The notes under the pieces: generated by a model | The model's database searches: none | What the model saw: the letters and a program-made list of their open reading frames with translations, nothing else | What the model was told of the DNA's origin: nothing | Position numbers and translations under genes: made by a program | In this document: in pieces, positions 57,853-64,000 of the stretch | How the letters are laid out: each line of letters opens with the position of its first letter | How positions within the stretch are numbered: position 1 is the stretch's first letter | Assembly (NCBI GenBank): GCA_003215535.1 | Contig: QCKG01000001.1 | Coordinates: 113,330-177,329 of the forward strand | Length of the DNA: 64,000 nucleotides | Source: Prochlorococcus sp. AG-409-L18 | GTDB lineage: Bacteria > Cyanobacteriota > Cyanobacteriia > PCC-6307 > Cyanobiaceae | Direction of reading: 5' to 3'

Positions 57853-58443
57853 TTAAACAGGATATACAGGCCTTTTATTTAAAACAGTGTCAATAAGACC
57901 ATAATCTTTTGCTTCCGAGGGTGACATAAAGAAATCTCTATCTGTATCATTTTCAATTGTAGGCAAAGGTTGTCCAGTCCTATCAGAAAGTTCCTGGTTC
58001 AAACGTTTTTTTAAAAACAATATTTCATCTGCCTGAATGCGAATATCACTAGCTTGTCCTTGGGCACCACCAAGAGGTTGATGAATCATAATTCTTGAGT
58101 GCAACAAACTACTTCTTTTCCCTTTAGTGCCAGCACAAAGTAAAAAAGCACCCATGCTAGCCGCTAAGCCCACACAAACTGTATGGACATCAGGTTTGAC
58201 ATGTTGCATGGTGTCAAATATACCTAATCCGTCATAAACAGAACCCCCAGGCGAATTTATATACAAATAGATGTCCTTTTCAGGATCTTCTGCCTCAAGA
58301 AACAACAATTGAGCAACTATTCTGTTTGCCGAATCGCTTGTTACGGCTTCTCCTAAAAAAATTATCCTCTCTCTAAGTAGCCTCGAATAGATATCAAAAG
58401 CCCTTTCTCCCCTACCCGACTCTTCAATCACTATCGGAATCAT
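57853..58443 (-). CDS. clpP: ATP-dependent Clp protease proteolytic subunit
   Basis: Serine protease subunit, 196 residues. The catalytic Ser is in [20 protein letters not shown] and the catalytic His in [19 protein letters not shown], with NDTDRDFFM supplying the Asp region. The N-terminal [21 protein letters not shown] is typical. ATG at 58443. It converges with ftsH and is divergent from thf1. One of several ClpP paralogues expected; clpS nearby at 59593 supplies an adaptor. Confidence 0.95.
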   Translation of the reverse strand: MIPIVIEESGRGERAFDIYSRLLRERIIFLGEAVTSDSANRIVAQLLFLEAEDPEKDIYLYINSPGGSVYDGLGIFDTMQHVKPDVHTVCVGLAASMGAFLLCAGTKGKRSSLLHSRIMIHQPLGGAQGQASDIRIQADEILFLKKRLNQELSDRTGQPLPTIENDTDRDFFMSPSEAKDYGLIDTVLNKRPVYPV

Positions 58444-58526
58444 GTTTTGCTCTGATCGGTTTACACGATATTAACGATGGCATAGACCTAGCTAAGGTCA
58501 ATCAAGAGTTAAGTAGGTGTAAGCAC

Positions 58527-59216
58527 TTGAGTGAGCGATTGACGATTTCTGACAGCAAGCGTGCTTTCCATCTGGCTTTCACACATGTAATCCCTCCAAT
58601 CTATAGAAGGGTTTCAGACGAACTACTCGTTGAGCTGCACCTACTTACTCATCAAAAAGGCTTCAAAGCAGATCCTTTGTTCTCCATTGGCCTATGTGAT
58701 GTATTTGATTCATTCACGCAAGGATATAAGCCAGAAAAACACCTACAGCCCCTTTTTGAAGCTCTTTGTAAAAGCAATGGTTTAGATCCAATCTCAATAA
58801 GAAGTAAATCAGAGAAATTATTAACTGCTATATCAGGCTGTGACTTAGAGGAACTCGACTTATGGATCAAAAGCGATGAAGAAGATAGCCATATGAAATT
58901 ATTTGAGGAAACAATCTTATATAAGAGTAAATCAAGAAATTATTCCAGATTAATGGCTATAGGGTTACTAAAAGTTCTGAAGTCAACAAAGAACAAAAAC
59001 TTATTTAACTATAATCAAAAAACCTGTGAATATCTAGAATTAAAAGGCTTATCAAAGGTTAAGGTTGAAAAGGATTTAAACCTATATGACTCAAATATTG
59101 AAAAATTAAACCAGGCATTGGAACTTTTTCAAGAGACTATTAATAATGCGCGAAAGAAGAATGAAAAATCAGTAGATACAGACAAAACAGAGTTCAAAGA
59201 TAAAGAAGCCCAATAG
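58527..59216 (+). CDS. thf1: Photosystem II biogenesis protein Thf1/Psb29
   Basis: A 229-residue soluble helical protein that aids photosystem II assembly and FtsH quality control in cyanobacteria and chloroplasts. TISDSKRAFHLAFTHVIPPIYRRV and DELLVELHLLTHQKGF match the family, followed by FSIGLCDVFDSFTQGY. The C-terminal part is a charged coiled coil. Only TTG at 58527 is available as start. Its placement two genes from ftsH and beside clpP fits a proteostasis neighbourhood. Confidence 0.93.
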   Translation: MSERLTISDSKRAFHLAFTHVIPPIYRRVSDELLVELHLLTHQKGFKADPLFSIGLCDVFDSFTQGYKPEKHLQPLFEALCKSNGLDPISIRSKSEKLLTAISGCDLEELDLWIKSDEEDSHMKLFEETILYKSKSRNYSRLMAIGLLKVLKSTKNKNLFNYNQKTCEYLELKGLSKVKVEKDLNLYDSNIEKLNQALELFQETINNARKKNEKSVDTDKTEFKDKEAQ

Positions 59217-59241
59217 CTTATTTTATTTCGTTTGGCTTCTT
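59203..59241 (+). terminator. Weak inverted repeat at the end of thf1
   Basis: AAGAAGCC (59203-59210) pairs with GGCTTCTT (59234-59241) across a 23-base AT-rich loop, spanning the thf1 stop. The loop is long and there is no clean T tract after the stem, so this is only a possible terminator. Confidence 0.3.
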
Positions 59242-59301
59242 AATGAATATATACTCAAGACATATATGCCAAATTAATATGTTTTAATCAGTATATGGCT
59301 A

Positions 59302-59478
59302 TTACTTTGTCGAATCATTATTTCTTCTTCTTCTATCCTTCCAGTCTACATAAGAAAGATAAGCTACTGATAATGTAACAAAGGCAAGTAAGGTTAAAGC
59401 TATTAATTCAAGGGTATTTACATTAGATAAGAAAGCCTTGAATGATAGGAGCTTAGAAGTTAATTGATCCGTCTCCAT
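59302..59478 (-). CDS. Small single-helix membrane protein overlapping petN
   Basis: A 58-residue frame starting at ATG 59478 ([11 protein letters not shown]). Residues about 23-42 ([21 protein letters not shown]) form one membrane helix, followed by a very basic segment ([13 protein letters not shown]) and NNDSTK. A TTG at 59526 would lengthen it and overlap petN more. From ATG it overlaps the end of petN by 26 bases in another frame. I do not recognise the family; small photosynthetic membrane subunits often look like this. It may be translated with petN. Confidence 0.5.
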   Translation of the reverse strand: METDQLTSKLLSFKAFLSNVNTLELIALTLLAFVTLSVAYLSYVDWKDRRRRNNDSTK

Positions 59479-59554
59479 TTCGACCCCATACAACCATTGC
59501 AATAGAAAGACTAAACACAGCTGCAAGGGCAGCCCATGCGAAGGTGAACAACAT
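59453..59554 (-). CDS. petN: Cytochrome b6f complex subunit PetN
   Basis: A 33-residue single-helix subunit of the cytochrome b6f complex. Read on the minus strand from ATG 59554 it gives [20 protein letters not shown], then [13 protein letters not shown], which is the conserved PetN sequence. It is shorter than most ORF cut-offs and easily missed. It is divergent from clpS, with only 38 bases between the two starts. Confidence 0.95.
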   Translation of the reverse strand: MLFTFAWAALAAVFSLSIAMVVWGRNGDGSINF

Positions 59555-59577
59555 AAAGGATCAAGATCGGTACGATA

Positions 59578-59589
59578 AGCCTATAGGCT
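59578..59589. promoter_or_regulatory. Perfect 12-base palindrome between petN and clpS starts
   Basis: AGCCTATAGGCT at 59578-59589 is a perfect palindrome, ending four bases before the clpS ATG in the 38-base divergent gap. It could be a protein-binding site or a hairpin on the clpS message near its start. No known regulator is identified from sequence. Confidence 0.4.
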
Positions 59590-59592
59590 CTT

Positions 59593-59922
59593 ATGACTGT
59601 AGCGCCAGAAAAGCTTGCAGCCATGACTTTTGCGACTCCTGGGACTGGGACCGTTTTAGAAAGGTCAAAACAAACTCAGCTTTACCCTGAGGCACGAGTA
59701 ATAGTCCTAGACGACAATGTGAACACATATGAGCACGTGATCTCGTGTTTACTCAAAATCATCCCGGGGATGAATAAAGAACGAGCCTGGCAACTGGCAC
59801 GATCAGTAGATACCGAGGGATCAGCGGAGGTGTGGTGTGGCCCTTTAGAACAAGCCGAGTTGTACCACCACCAACTCACAAATGAAGGCTTAACAATGGC
59901 ACCAATAGAAAGATGTCAATAG
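59593..59922 (+). CDS. clpS: ClpS adaptor for Clp protease
   Basis: N-degron adaptor that passes substrates to ClpC/ClpAP, 109 residues. VIVLDDNVNTYEHVISCLLKIIPGM is the substrate-binding DDxxNTxxHV-type region, followed by ARSVDTEGSAEVWCGPLEQAELYHHQL. ATG at 59593 is used; ATG at 59623 is a shorter option. It lies near clpP, which would use it through a Clp ATPase. Confidence 0.93.
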   Translation: MTVAPEKLAAMTFATPGTGTVLERSKQTQLYPEARVIVLDDNVNTYEHVISCLLKIIPGMNKERAWQLARSVDTEGSAEVWCGPLEQAELYHHQLTNEGLTMAPIERCQ

Positions 59923-59944
59923 AAGCTAAACAAAAGACATACTA

Positions 59945-60232
59945 ATGGGAAGGTTAGTGATAACACATAGCACCTATTTAGAAGGTCTAATACCACTACT
60001 TCGAGTCCTTGCTGAAAACGATCAAATCAACACAATCACTCCAGCCTGCATAACAAAAGTAAAAGGAAGATGTAGCAGTCTAGAAATTAGGGTATCAACT
60101 GAAACTATAGGAGGTTATAAGCTAATAGCTAGAAAGGGGAAGACAGCTCAAGAAGTATTTATAACAACTAAATTAAAAAAAAAGGAACTTATTCAATGTA
60201 TTTTAGATTGCAAAATAAGGAGCAAGAGGTAG
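59945..60232 (+). CDS. DUF2103 family protein
   Basis: A 95-residue basic protein starting GRLVITHSTYLEGLIPLL with TITPACITKVKGRC. This matches the DUF2103 family of bacteria and archaea, for which no function is established. It follows clpS by 22 bases, so it is probably on the same transcript. Confidence 0.75.
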   Translation: MGRLVITHSTYLEGLIPLLRVLAENDQINTITPACITKVKGRCSSLEIRVSTETIGGYKLIARKGKTAQEVFITTKLKKKELIQCILDCKIRSKR

Positions 60233-60240
60233 TTAATTAA

Positions 60241-60438
60241 TTATTCAATTTGTGGTTTCGATTCACTTATGGACTCGTAAATTGATTTCTTTTCCAATAG
60301 AGACTCGGCTAGTTCCTTAACCATTTCTTCCTTAATAGCACTCATGGCCTCGTCTAATGCTGTACTGTCTTCCAAGGTGATAAATAATAAAGTTTTATTT
60401 ATAATGCAATTTAGATCGTTGTCAGGTATTTGTAACAA
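60241..60438 (-). CDS. Hypothetical acidic small protein
   Basis: A 65-residue frame opening at TTG 60438, with an internal ATG at 60345 that leaves only 34 residues. Its C-terminal part (MSAIKEEMVKELAESLLEKK) is amphipathic and helical. I do not recognise it. It converges with DUF2103 after eight bases. The start and reality are uncertain. Confidence 0.4.
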   Translation of the reverse strand: MLQIPDNDLNCIINKTLLFITLEDSTALDEAMSAIKEEMVKELAESLLEKKSIYESISESKPQIE

Positions 60439-60501
60439 GCCTCAAAAAAATTCTGATACAGCAGCAATCATACTATTCTTAAGAGAACCCATATTAGCTA
60501 T

Positions 60502-60807
60502 ATGAATGTAAAAATATTAATATCAATGATCATAATATTATCGACTTTATCTGAAGCCAGAAGTCAACCCTACAAGGGAAATAGCATTTTTTGTGAAAAC
60601 GAATTAGATTACAAAGATTGTGTAAAAACATTTGAAGGATTACCACCAATATCATTACCACCAAAACTAGGTGATGTAGTACCTATAAAAATCAAGGTGA
60701 TTCCATACAAGCAAAGGAATAAAAGGAGGTATAATTCATGGAGCGGAACAAAATGGGAGAGTGGTGGTGAAAACTGGGAGGATTTGATTGAGGAGCTTGA
60801 TAATTAG
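60502..60807 (+). CDS. Small secreted protein with C-x4-DY-x2-C motif
   Basis: A 101-residue protein with a predicted signal peptide (about residues 1-21: NVKILISMIIILST then SEARS). The mature part has two cysteines, C31 and C40, in CENELDYKDC, which could form a disulfide. A Pro-rich stretch (LPPISLPPKLGDVVPIK) and basic segment follow, with an acidic C terminus. The motif recurs in the secreted gene at 61301-61738. Function unknown. It is divergent from the gene at 60241. Confidence 0.6.
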   Translation: MNVKILISMIIILSTLSEARSQPYKGNSIFCENELDYKDCVKTFEGLPPISLPPKLGDVVPIKIKVIPYKQRNKRRYNSWSGTKWESGGENWEDLIEELDN

Positions 60808-60850
60808 ATGATGTGGAAATAAAATAATGATTTCAGAGGCCAAAGGTCAT

Positions 60851-61189
60851 CTAACCAAAGGTACTAGAGTTAAAGCCCCAGTCACTAGCCTTAACATCCT
60901 GAAAATTTATATAAATTCTATCCGTAGGAATAGAAGTATATTTAGCTATTGATTTGCAAAGTGCTTCAGACATTTTCTTTGCTGATATCGAGCCTATGGA
61001 TTTAATTTCGATATAACAACATGGGGAATCATTACCAGCAAAAGTCATTGGTATGTTGCTCTGAAGGATTGTCATGACATAGTTCTCAGGCTTCCCTGTT
61101 AGTAGAGAAATTTGTGATGATAATTTAGTCAAAAAATCATTCTTGTCATAAATTGCGTTTAATGAGGTTCTAACTAGAGCTAATGGCAT
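60851..61189 (-). CDS. MIF-family phenylpyruvate tautomerase homologue
   Basis: A 112-residue protein closely related to macrophage migration inhibitory factor, known from some Prochlorococcus. The catalytic Pro follows Met1 (MPLALV). Lys33 (Lys32 after Met removal) lies in LTGKPENYVM. RIYINFQDVKASDWGFNSSTFG matches the conserved MIF C terminus. The human CxxC redox pair is not kept: the region reads SPCCYI. Enolase/tautomerase activity is likely; the physiological role is unknown. ATG at 61189. Confidence 0.88.
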   Translation of the reverse strand: MPLALVRTSLNAIYDKNDFLTKLSSQISLLTGKPENYVMTILQSNIPMTFAGNDSPCCYIEIKSIGSISAKKMSEALCKSIAKYTSIPTDRIYINFQDVKASDWGFNSSTFG

Positions 61190-61300
61190 TTGGTTAAATT
61201 AATAGCTTAAATATTATATGCTAATATCTTAGTAAGAATTAGAATTTGCGTTTATTAATTAATATTAAAAATCAAACAAGAGGTATACCTGGATATATAC

Positions 61301-61738
61301 CTAAAAACCTTTTTCTAGGCATAAGTCATTAAGTAAACGTTTCTCAAATGGAAGTTCTGGAGAAAACCACCCCTTCCATTCACGATCTTTACCTGTAACA
61401 TTTATTTTTTCTTTAATACAATTTAAAGCTATATATAGTTCCTTACCTTGCTGGTTACGGGAAGCTACGAGATGATTGTCATTTTTGGTTATCCATCCAG
61501 ACCAATCAATCTGTAAGGGACCATATTCTCTAATTGATTGAAATGCTTTACTTTCAATTGCATCTTTGTTTTGTATCTTGGAATTAAAATTCAAGCAGCC
61601 TTCATAATCCTTAGACATGAGGCACATGTTGTGGACTTCATTGGGTTCGTGTGCAAAAGAGAGGGAAATGGGTGAAAGGAAGAGAACAGTTGTGAGGAGG
61701 ACAAGATTGGATCTAGAAATCAATGACAATATGGTCAA
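61301..61738 (-). CDS. Small secreted protein with C-x4-DY-x2-C motif
   Basis: A 145-residue frame with signal peptide (SNLVLLTTVLFLSPISLSFAH, cleavage likely near SFA-H). The mature N terminus has C39 and C48 in CLMSKDYEGC, the same spacing as the secreted gene at 60502. Two more cysteines lie near the C terminus (LNCIKEK and NDLCLEK). Function is unknown. The first start is TTG at 61738; other TTG codons follow at 61729 and 61723. Confidence 0.65.
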   Translation of the reverse strand: MTILSLISRSNLVLLTTVLFLSPISLSFAHEPNEVHNMCLMSKDYEGCLNFNSKIQNKDAIESKAFQSIREYGPLQIDWSGWITKNDNHLVASRNQQGKELYIALNCIKEKINVTGKDREWKGWFSPELPFEKRLLNDLCLEKGF

Positions 61739-61923
61739 AAGGTTGATTATTCTTAGATAATGGTAGGTATAAATACATTATAGTTGCAATAGTAGGTTGA
61801 ATAATGGTAATAAACTGACTAATAATAATAATGATATTAATTTTCTAACTTAGATTAAACTAAACATGGAGCGATACCCTAAAAGAGTTATAATTTAATT
61901 TAGATGCTTATTGATCTATATAT

Positions 61924-62985
61924 ATGTCTATATCTCCACCTGAGTTTAGACAATGCTCATCTTGCAGTCGTATCCTAAATCTTAATCTATTTAGAGCAGA
62001 TTCACTTTGTTGTAGATACTGTGAAACTGGGAAAGTGGCACCCTCAAACTCAAATGGACCTTCTCTTCTTGACAGAGACATTGGAAAAGCATCTCAAGTT
62101 GTTAAATTACAAGAAAAAAAAGTTATTACTCCAGATAAAATAAACAATAACTCAGCGAATAATCCTAGAGATGACTCTATAGAATTATCAGCTATATTTG
62201 GAATGGATCAGGAGTGGGGAGAAGAAAATAGTTTGATCTATAAAAAAGCTGCTTTGACAATTTTCTCCCATTTTATACATGAAATAAACATATTTTTAGG
62301 TTGTAAGTCAAGGTGGAACATAGACAATGGTGAGTTAGATAAGCTTGTGAAATGGATATTAGCTAAAGAATATACTCAAAAGAAAATTGAACAAGACTTA
62401 ATTCCCTCTGAGCTAATTCTGAATAATTATTTAACCATAATTATAAATAAGTCACTTACAAACGTAACCTTTATTAAAGCATCTATAAGAACACTCCTGA
62501 ATTCCCCTAAAAAAAGAAGGCTGAAACTCTATGAATTCCTAGTATCTTTAATGAATGGAACAGCCGATGAACAAAAAGCATTAGAGGTACTAGAGGCGGA
62601 TTTACTCAATGATACCAATGAATTAGGCTATGCTATTCCAATTATTCCTCTACCAAGTGAATCCGAGTTGTTAGAAATCAACAGCCCTTTACGAATAATC
62701 TACTTTATTAGTTATTTTGAATGTGTTAAGCAACTTTCAATACAATTAAATAGTGGTCATTATCAAGTTCACAAAGCCAAACTTGATGGAGAAGTAATAG
62801 AATCATCATTAGATTCCTTTCGAAAACTAAATATTAAAGTAAATGATATTGATTTAAACAACTCAATTCAATCGGGTTTAAAAATGGGATACAAACTCTT
62901 TGGCCTATCAAAAGAGAATGAAAATATTTATTATGATTCAGGTAATATATTAATTATTAATTTAAAAGGTTCTAAAAAAGCCTAG
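61924..62985 (+). CDS. Zinc-ribbon orphan protein
   Basis: A 353-residue protein of unknown function. The first 35 residues hold two Cys pairs, C11-x2-C14 and C30-x2-C33, forming a probable zinc ribbon. Residues 40-80 are a low-complexity linker. The rest is mostly helical (SAIFGMDQEWGEE onward), with no membrane segment. It resembles no family I can name. ATG at 61924 after a 185-base gap. Its 3' end overlaps the opposite-strand gene at 62982 by four bases. Confidence 0.65.
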   Translation: MSISPPEFRQCSSCSRILNLNLFRADSLCCRYCETGKVAPSNSNGPSLLDRDIGKASQVVKLQEKKVITPDKINNNSANNPRDDSIELSAIFGMDQEWGEENSLIYKKAALTIFSHFIHEINIFLGCKSRWNIDNGELDKLVKWILAKEYTQKKIEQDLIPSELILNNYLTIIINKSLTNVTFIKASIRTLLNSPKKRRLKLYEFLVSLMNGTADEQKALEVLEADLLNDTNELGYAIPIIPLPSESELLEINSPLRIIYFISYFECVKQLSIQLNSGHYQVHKAKLDGEVIESSLDSFRKLNIKVNDIDLNNSIQSGLKMGYKLFGLSKENENIYYDSGNILIINLKGSKKA

Positions 62986-63251
62986 ATCTCATACTCTCCT
63001 TCAAATTTTTCAATTAAATTCTTATAATTCTGAAGTGCCTCTTTTGATTCATCAGTAACACCATAAAGAGTATATAAACTCGCAAGGTTAACGTACATAT
63101 TGCGGACAGGCTCAAATGCTATTTTATATTCTAATTGAATAGGCTCATCTTCTATATCATTAATAATAGCCGTTATCAACTCAATCCGCCTTTTTGCGGC
63201 CGAGATCTCCTTTTCTAGCTCAGGGCTTAATTTCCTTCTCTTCCTAGGCAT
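62982..63251 (-). CDS. Hypothetical helical protein
   Basis: An 89-residue protein with a very basic start (MPRKRRKLSPELEKEISAAK) and a helical, acidic body (YKNLIEKFEGEYEI at the end). It may bind nucleic acid by its N terminus, but no family is recognised. It overlaps the zinc-ribbon gene tail to tail by four bases. ATG at 63251. Confidence 0.55.
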   Translation of the reverse strand: MPRKRRKLSPELEKEISAAKRRIELITAIINDIEDEPIQLEYKIAFEPVRNMYVNLASLYTLYGVTDESKEALQNYKNLIEKFEGEYEI

Positions 63252-63429
63252 TGGGAATGACTTGATTCTCTAGAAACAATAGAGCCAATAGCTTAAGTAT
63301 TCAATATCAGACATTCAATCTAGAAGGTCCAGATTTTCGATGGCAAATGAATTCTATCTTAAAGAAGAGGAGGACTATTAGGAAAAACAGTCAAAGCCAG
63401 ATATATTTCCTTTGTATTGCTCAACAAGT

Positions 63430-63846
63430 ATGAGTGACCAAGTTAGGACCGAAAAGAAAGAGATAGAAGCTTTTGGCTCATCTGAGGAGAGATCCGCGGC
63501 TAAATCCTGGAGCAATAATGACGCTCCTAGACTGCCATGGTGGGTGGAGCTTCTATTTGTTCAGATTGGCCTACCGGATAATTGGCTAAGAATTTTCCTT
63601 AAGAAAAAAAAACAAACGATAATTACTATCCAATCTAATAAGAAGGCTATAGGTCAGTATTTTTTTATTTTAATAATAATGGCCTATTTCTATCCAATCA
63701 CAAGACAAGCTCGAATCCATAACAGTTGTGTACAAAATTCAAATGAATATGTTGTGAGGAAGCTTACACCAGGCACAATCAGTGATGAGAAAGGGTTAAA
63801 AGCCTGGACACATAGATTCTGCAACGGTGGTAATATTAAATTATAG
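63430..63846 (+). CDS. Hypothetical single-pass membrane protein
   Basis: A 138-residue protein from ATG 63430; a TTG at 63412 is less likely. The N-terminal third is hydrophilic, then comes PWWVELLFVQIGLPDNWLRIFL, a basic patch (LKKKKQ), and one membrane helix (GQYFFILIIMAYFYPI). The C-terminal part carries two cysteines. I think a similar protein occurs in other marine picocyanobacteria, but I cannot name a function. Confidence 0.6.
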   Translation: MSDQVRTEKKEIEAFGSSEERSAAKSWSNNDAPRLPWWVELLFVQIGLPDNWLRIFLKKKKQTIITIQSNKKAIGQYFFILIIMAYFYPITRQARIHNSCVQNSNEYVVRKLTPGTISDEKGLKAWTHRFCNGGNIKL

Positions 63847-63874
63847 TTATTTTTAATTATGATCCACGTTACAG

Positions 63875-64000
63875 ATGTCTGATTCTGAAATCATAGCCTA
63901 TTTTGACAACAACCTGGAACAAATTTTCAGTTCAGAAACCAATAGGATGGTTTCGTTCTTAAATAATTGTATAAAAGAACCAGGTGTCCGACAGGCTCTA
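63875..64000 (+). CDS. Unidentified gene, cut by window edge
   Basis: From ATG 63875 the frame is open for 42 codons to the window end, starting MSDSEIIAYFDNNLEQIF. The amino acid composition is plausible for a real protein. There is too little to assign a family. ATG codons elsewhere upstream are out of frame. Confidence 0.5.
   Translation, partial: MSDSEIIAYFDNNLEQIFSSETNRMVSFLNNCIKEPGVRQAL

Overview
The window is a gene-dense, AT-rich stretch of a cyanobacterial chromosome. The gene set includes photosystem I PsaK, cytochrome b6f PetN, the photosystem II biogenesis factor Thf1/Psb29, cyanobacterial ClpS, DUF1995, DUF2103, DUF2499, DUF3110 and DUF3593 proteins, and a glucosylglycerol synthesis and uptake cluster. 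Together with the compact layout and low GC content this points to a marine Prochlorococcus, probably a low-light-adapted SS120/MIT9211-like lineage. The genus assignment is an inference with good support; the clade is a weaker guess. I see no insertion sequence, CRISPR array or prophage.

Positions 1-12.3 kb: mostly minus-strand genes with a tetrapyrrole/B12 flavour: metH (runs off the left edge), ilvE, a PHP phosphoesterase, hemJ, uvrC and a flavin reductase, with cobN on the plus strand. Positions 12.3-24 kb: coaD and a coiled-coil gene, then dacB, a DUF1995 gene, a cysteine desulfurase, dapF, leuS, pgi and an M61/PDZ peptidase. Positions 24-32.6 kb: purN, argC divergent from ribBA, ppiB, murQ, a DUF3110 gene and an overlapping dnaK-dnaJ pair.

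Positions 32.8-40.6 kb: the phosphate transporter core pstC-pstA-pstB (no pstS here), tRNA-Ser(GGA), an inositol monophosphatase-family gene, hisZ, a ferredoxin, htpG and rpmB. Positions 40.6-46.0 kb: ggpS followed by a four-gene ABC transporter (binding protein, two permeases, ATPase). The first permease is interrupted by a one-base excess in a run of ten G. Positions 46.1-59.9 kb: two small membrane proteins, psaK with a clear terminator, one gene-poor stretch, dxs, ilvA, scpB, a YggT protein, a MazG-like pyrophosphohydrolase, pyk, a MacB-type permease, ftsH, clpP, thf1, petN (hidden, 33 codons) and clpS.

Positions 59.9-64 kb are the least explained part: a DUF2103 gene, a MIF-family tautomerase between two small secreted proteins that share a cysteine motif, a zinc-ribbon orphan of 353 residues, and several unrecognised genes, the last cut by the right edge.

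The best leads are the G10 frameshift in the permease gene, the ribBA reading frame that has no usable ATG (its only ATG is followed two codons later by TGA), the degenerate phosphotransfer domain of pyruvate kinase, a 17-base repeat that duplicates the ggpS start site, the tandem DPWD tail of DnaK, and the secreted/tautomerase orphan cluster. I found no convincing wholly new multi-gene system.
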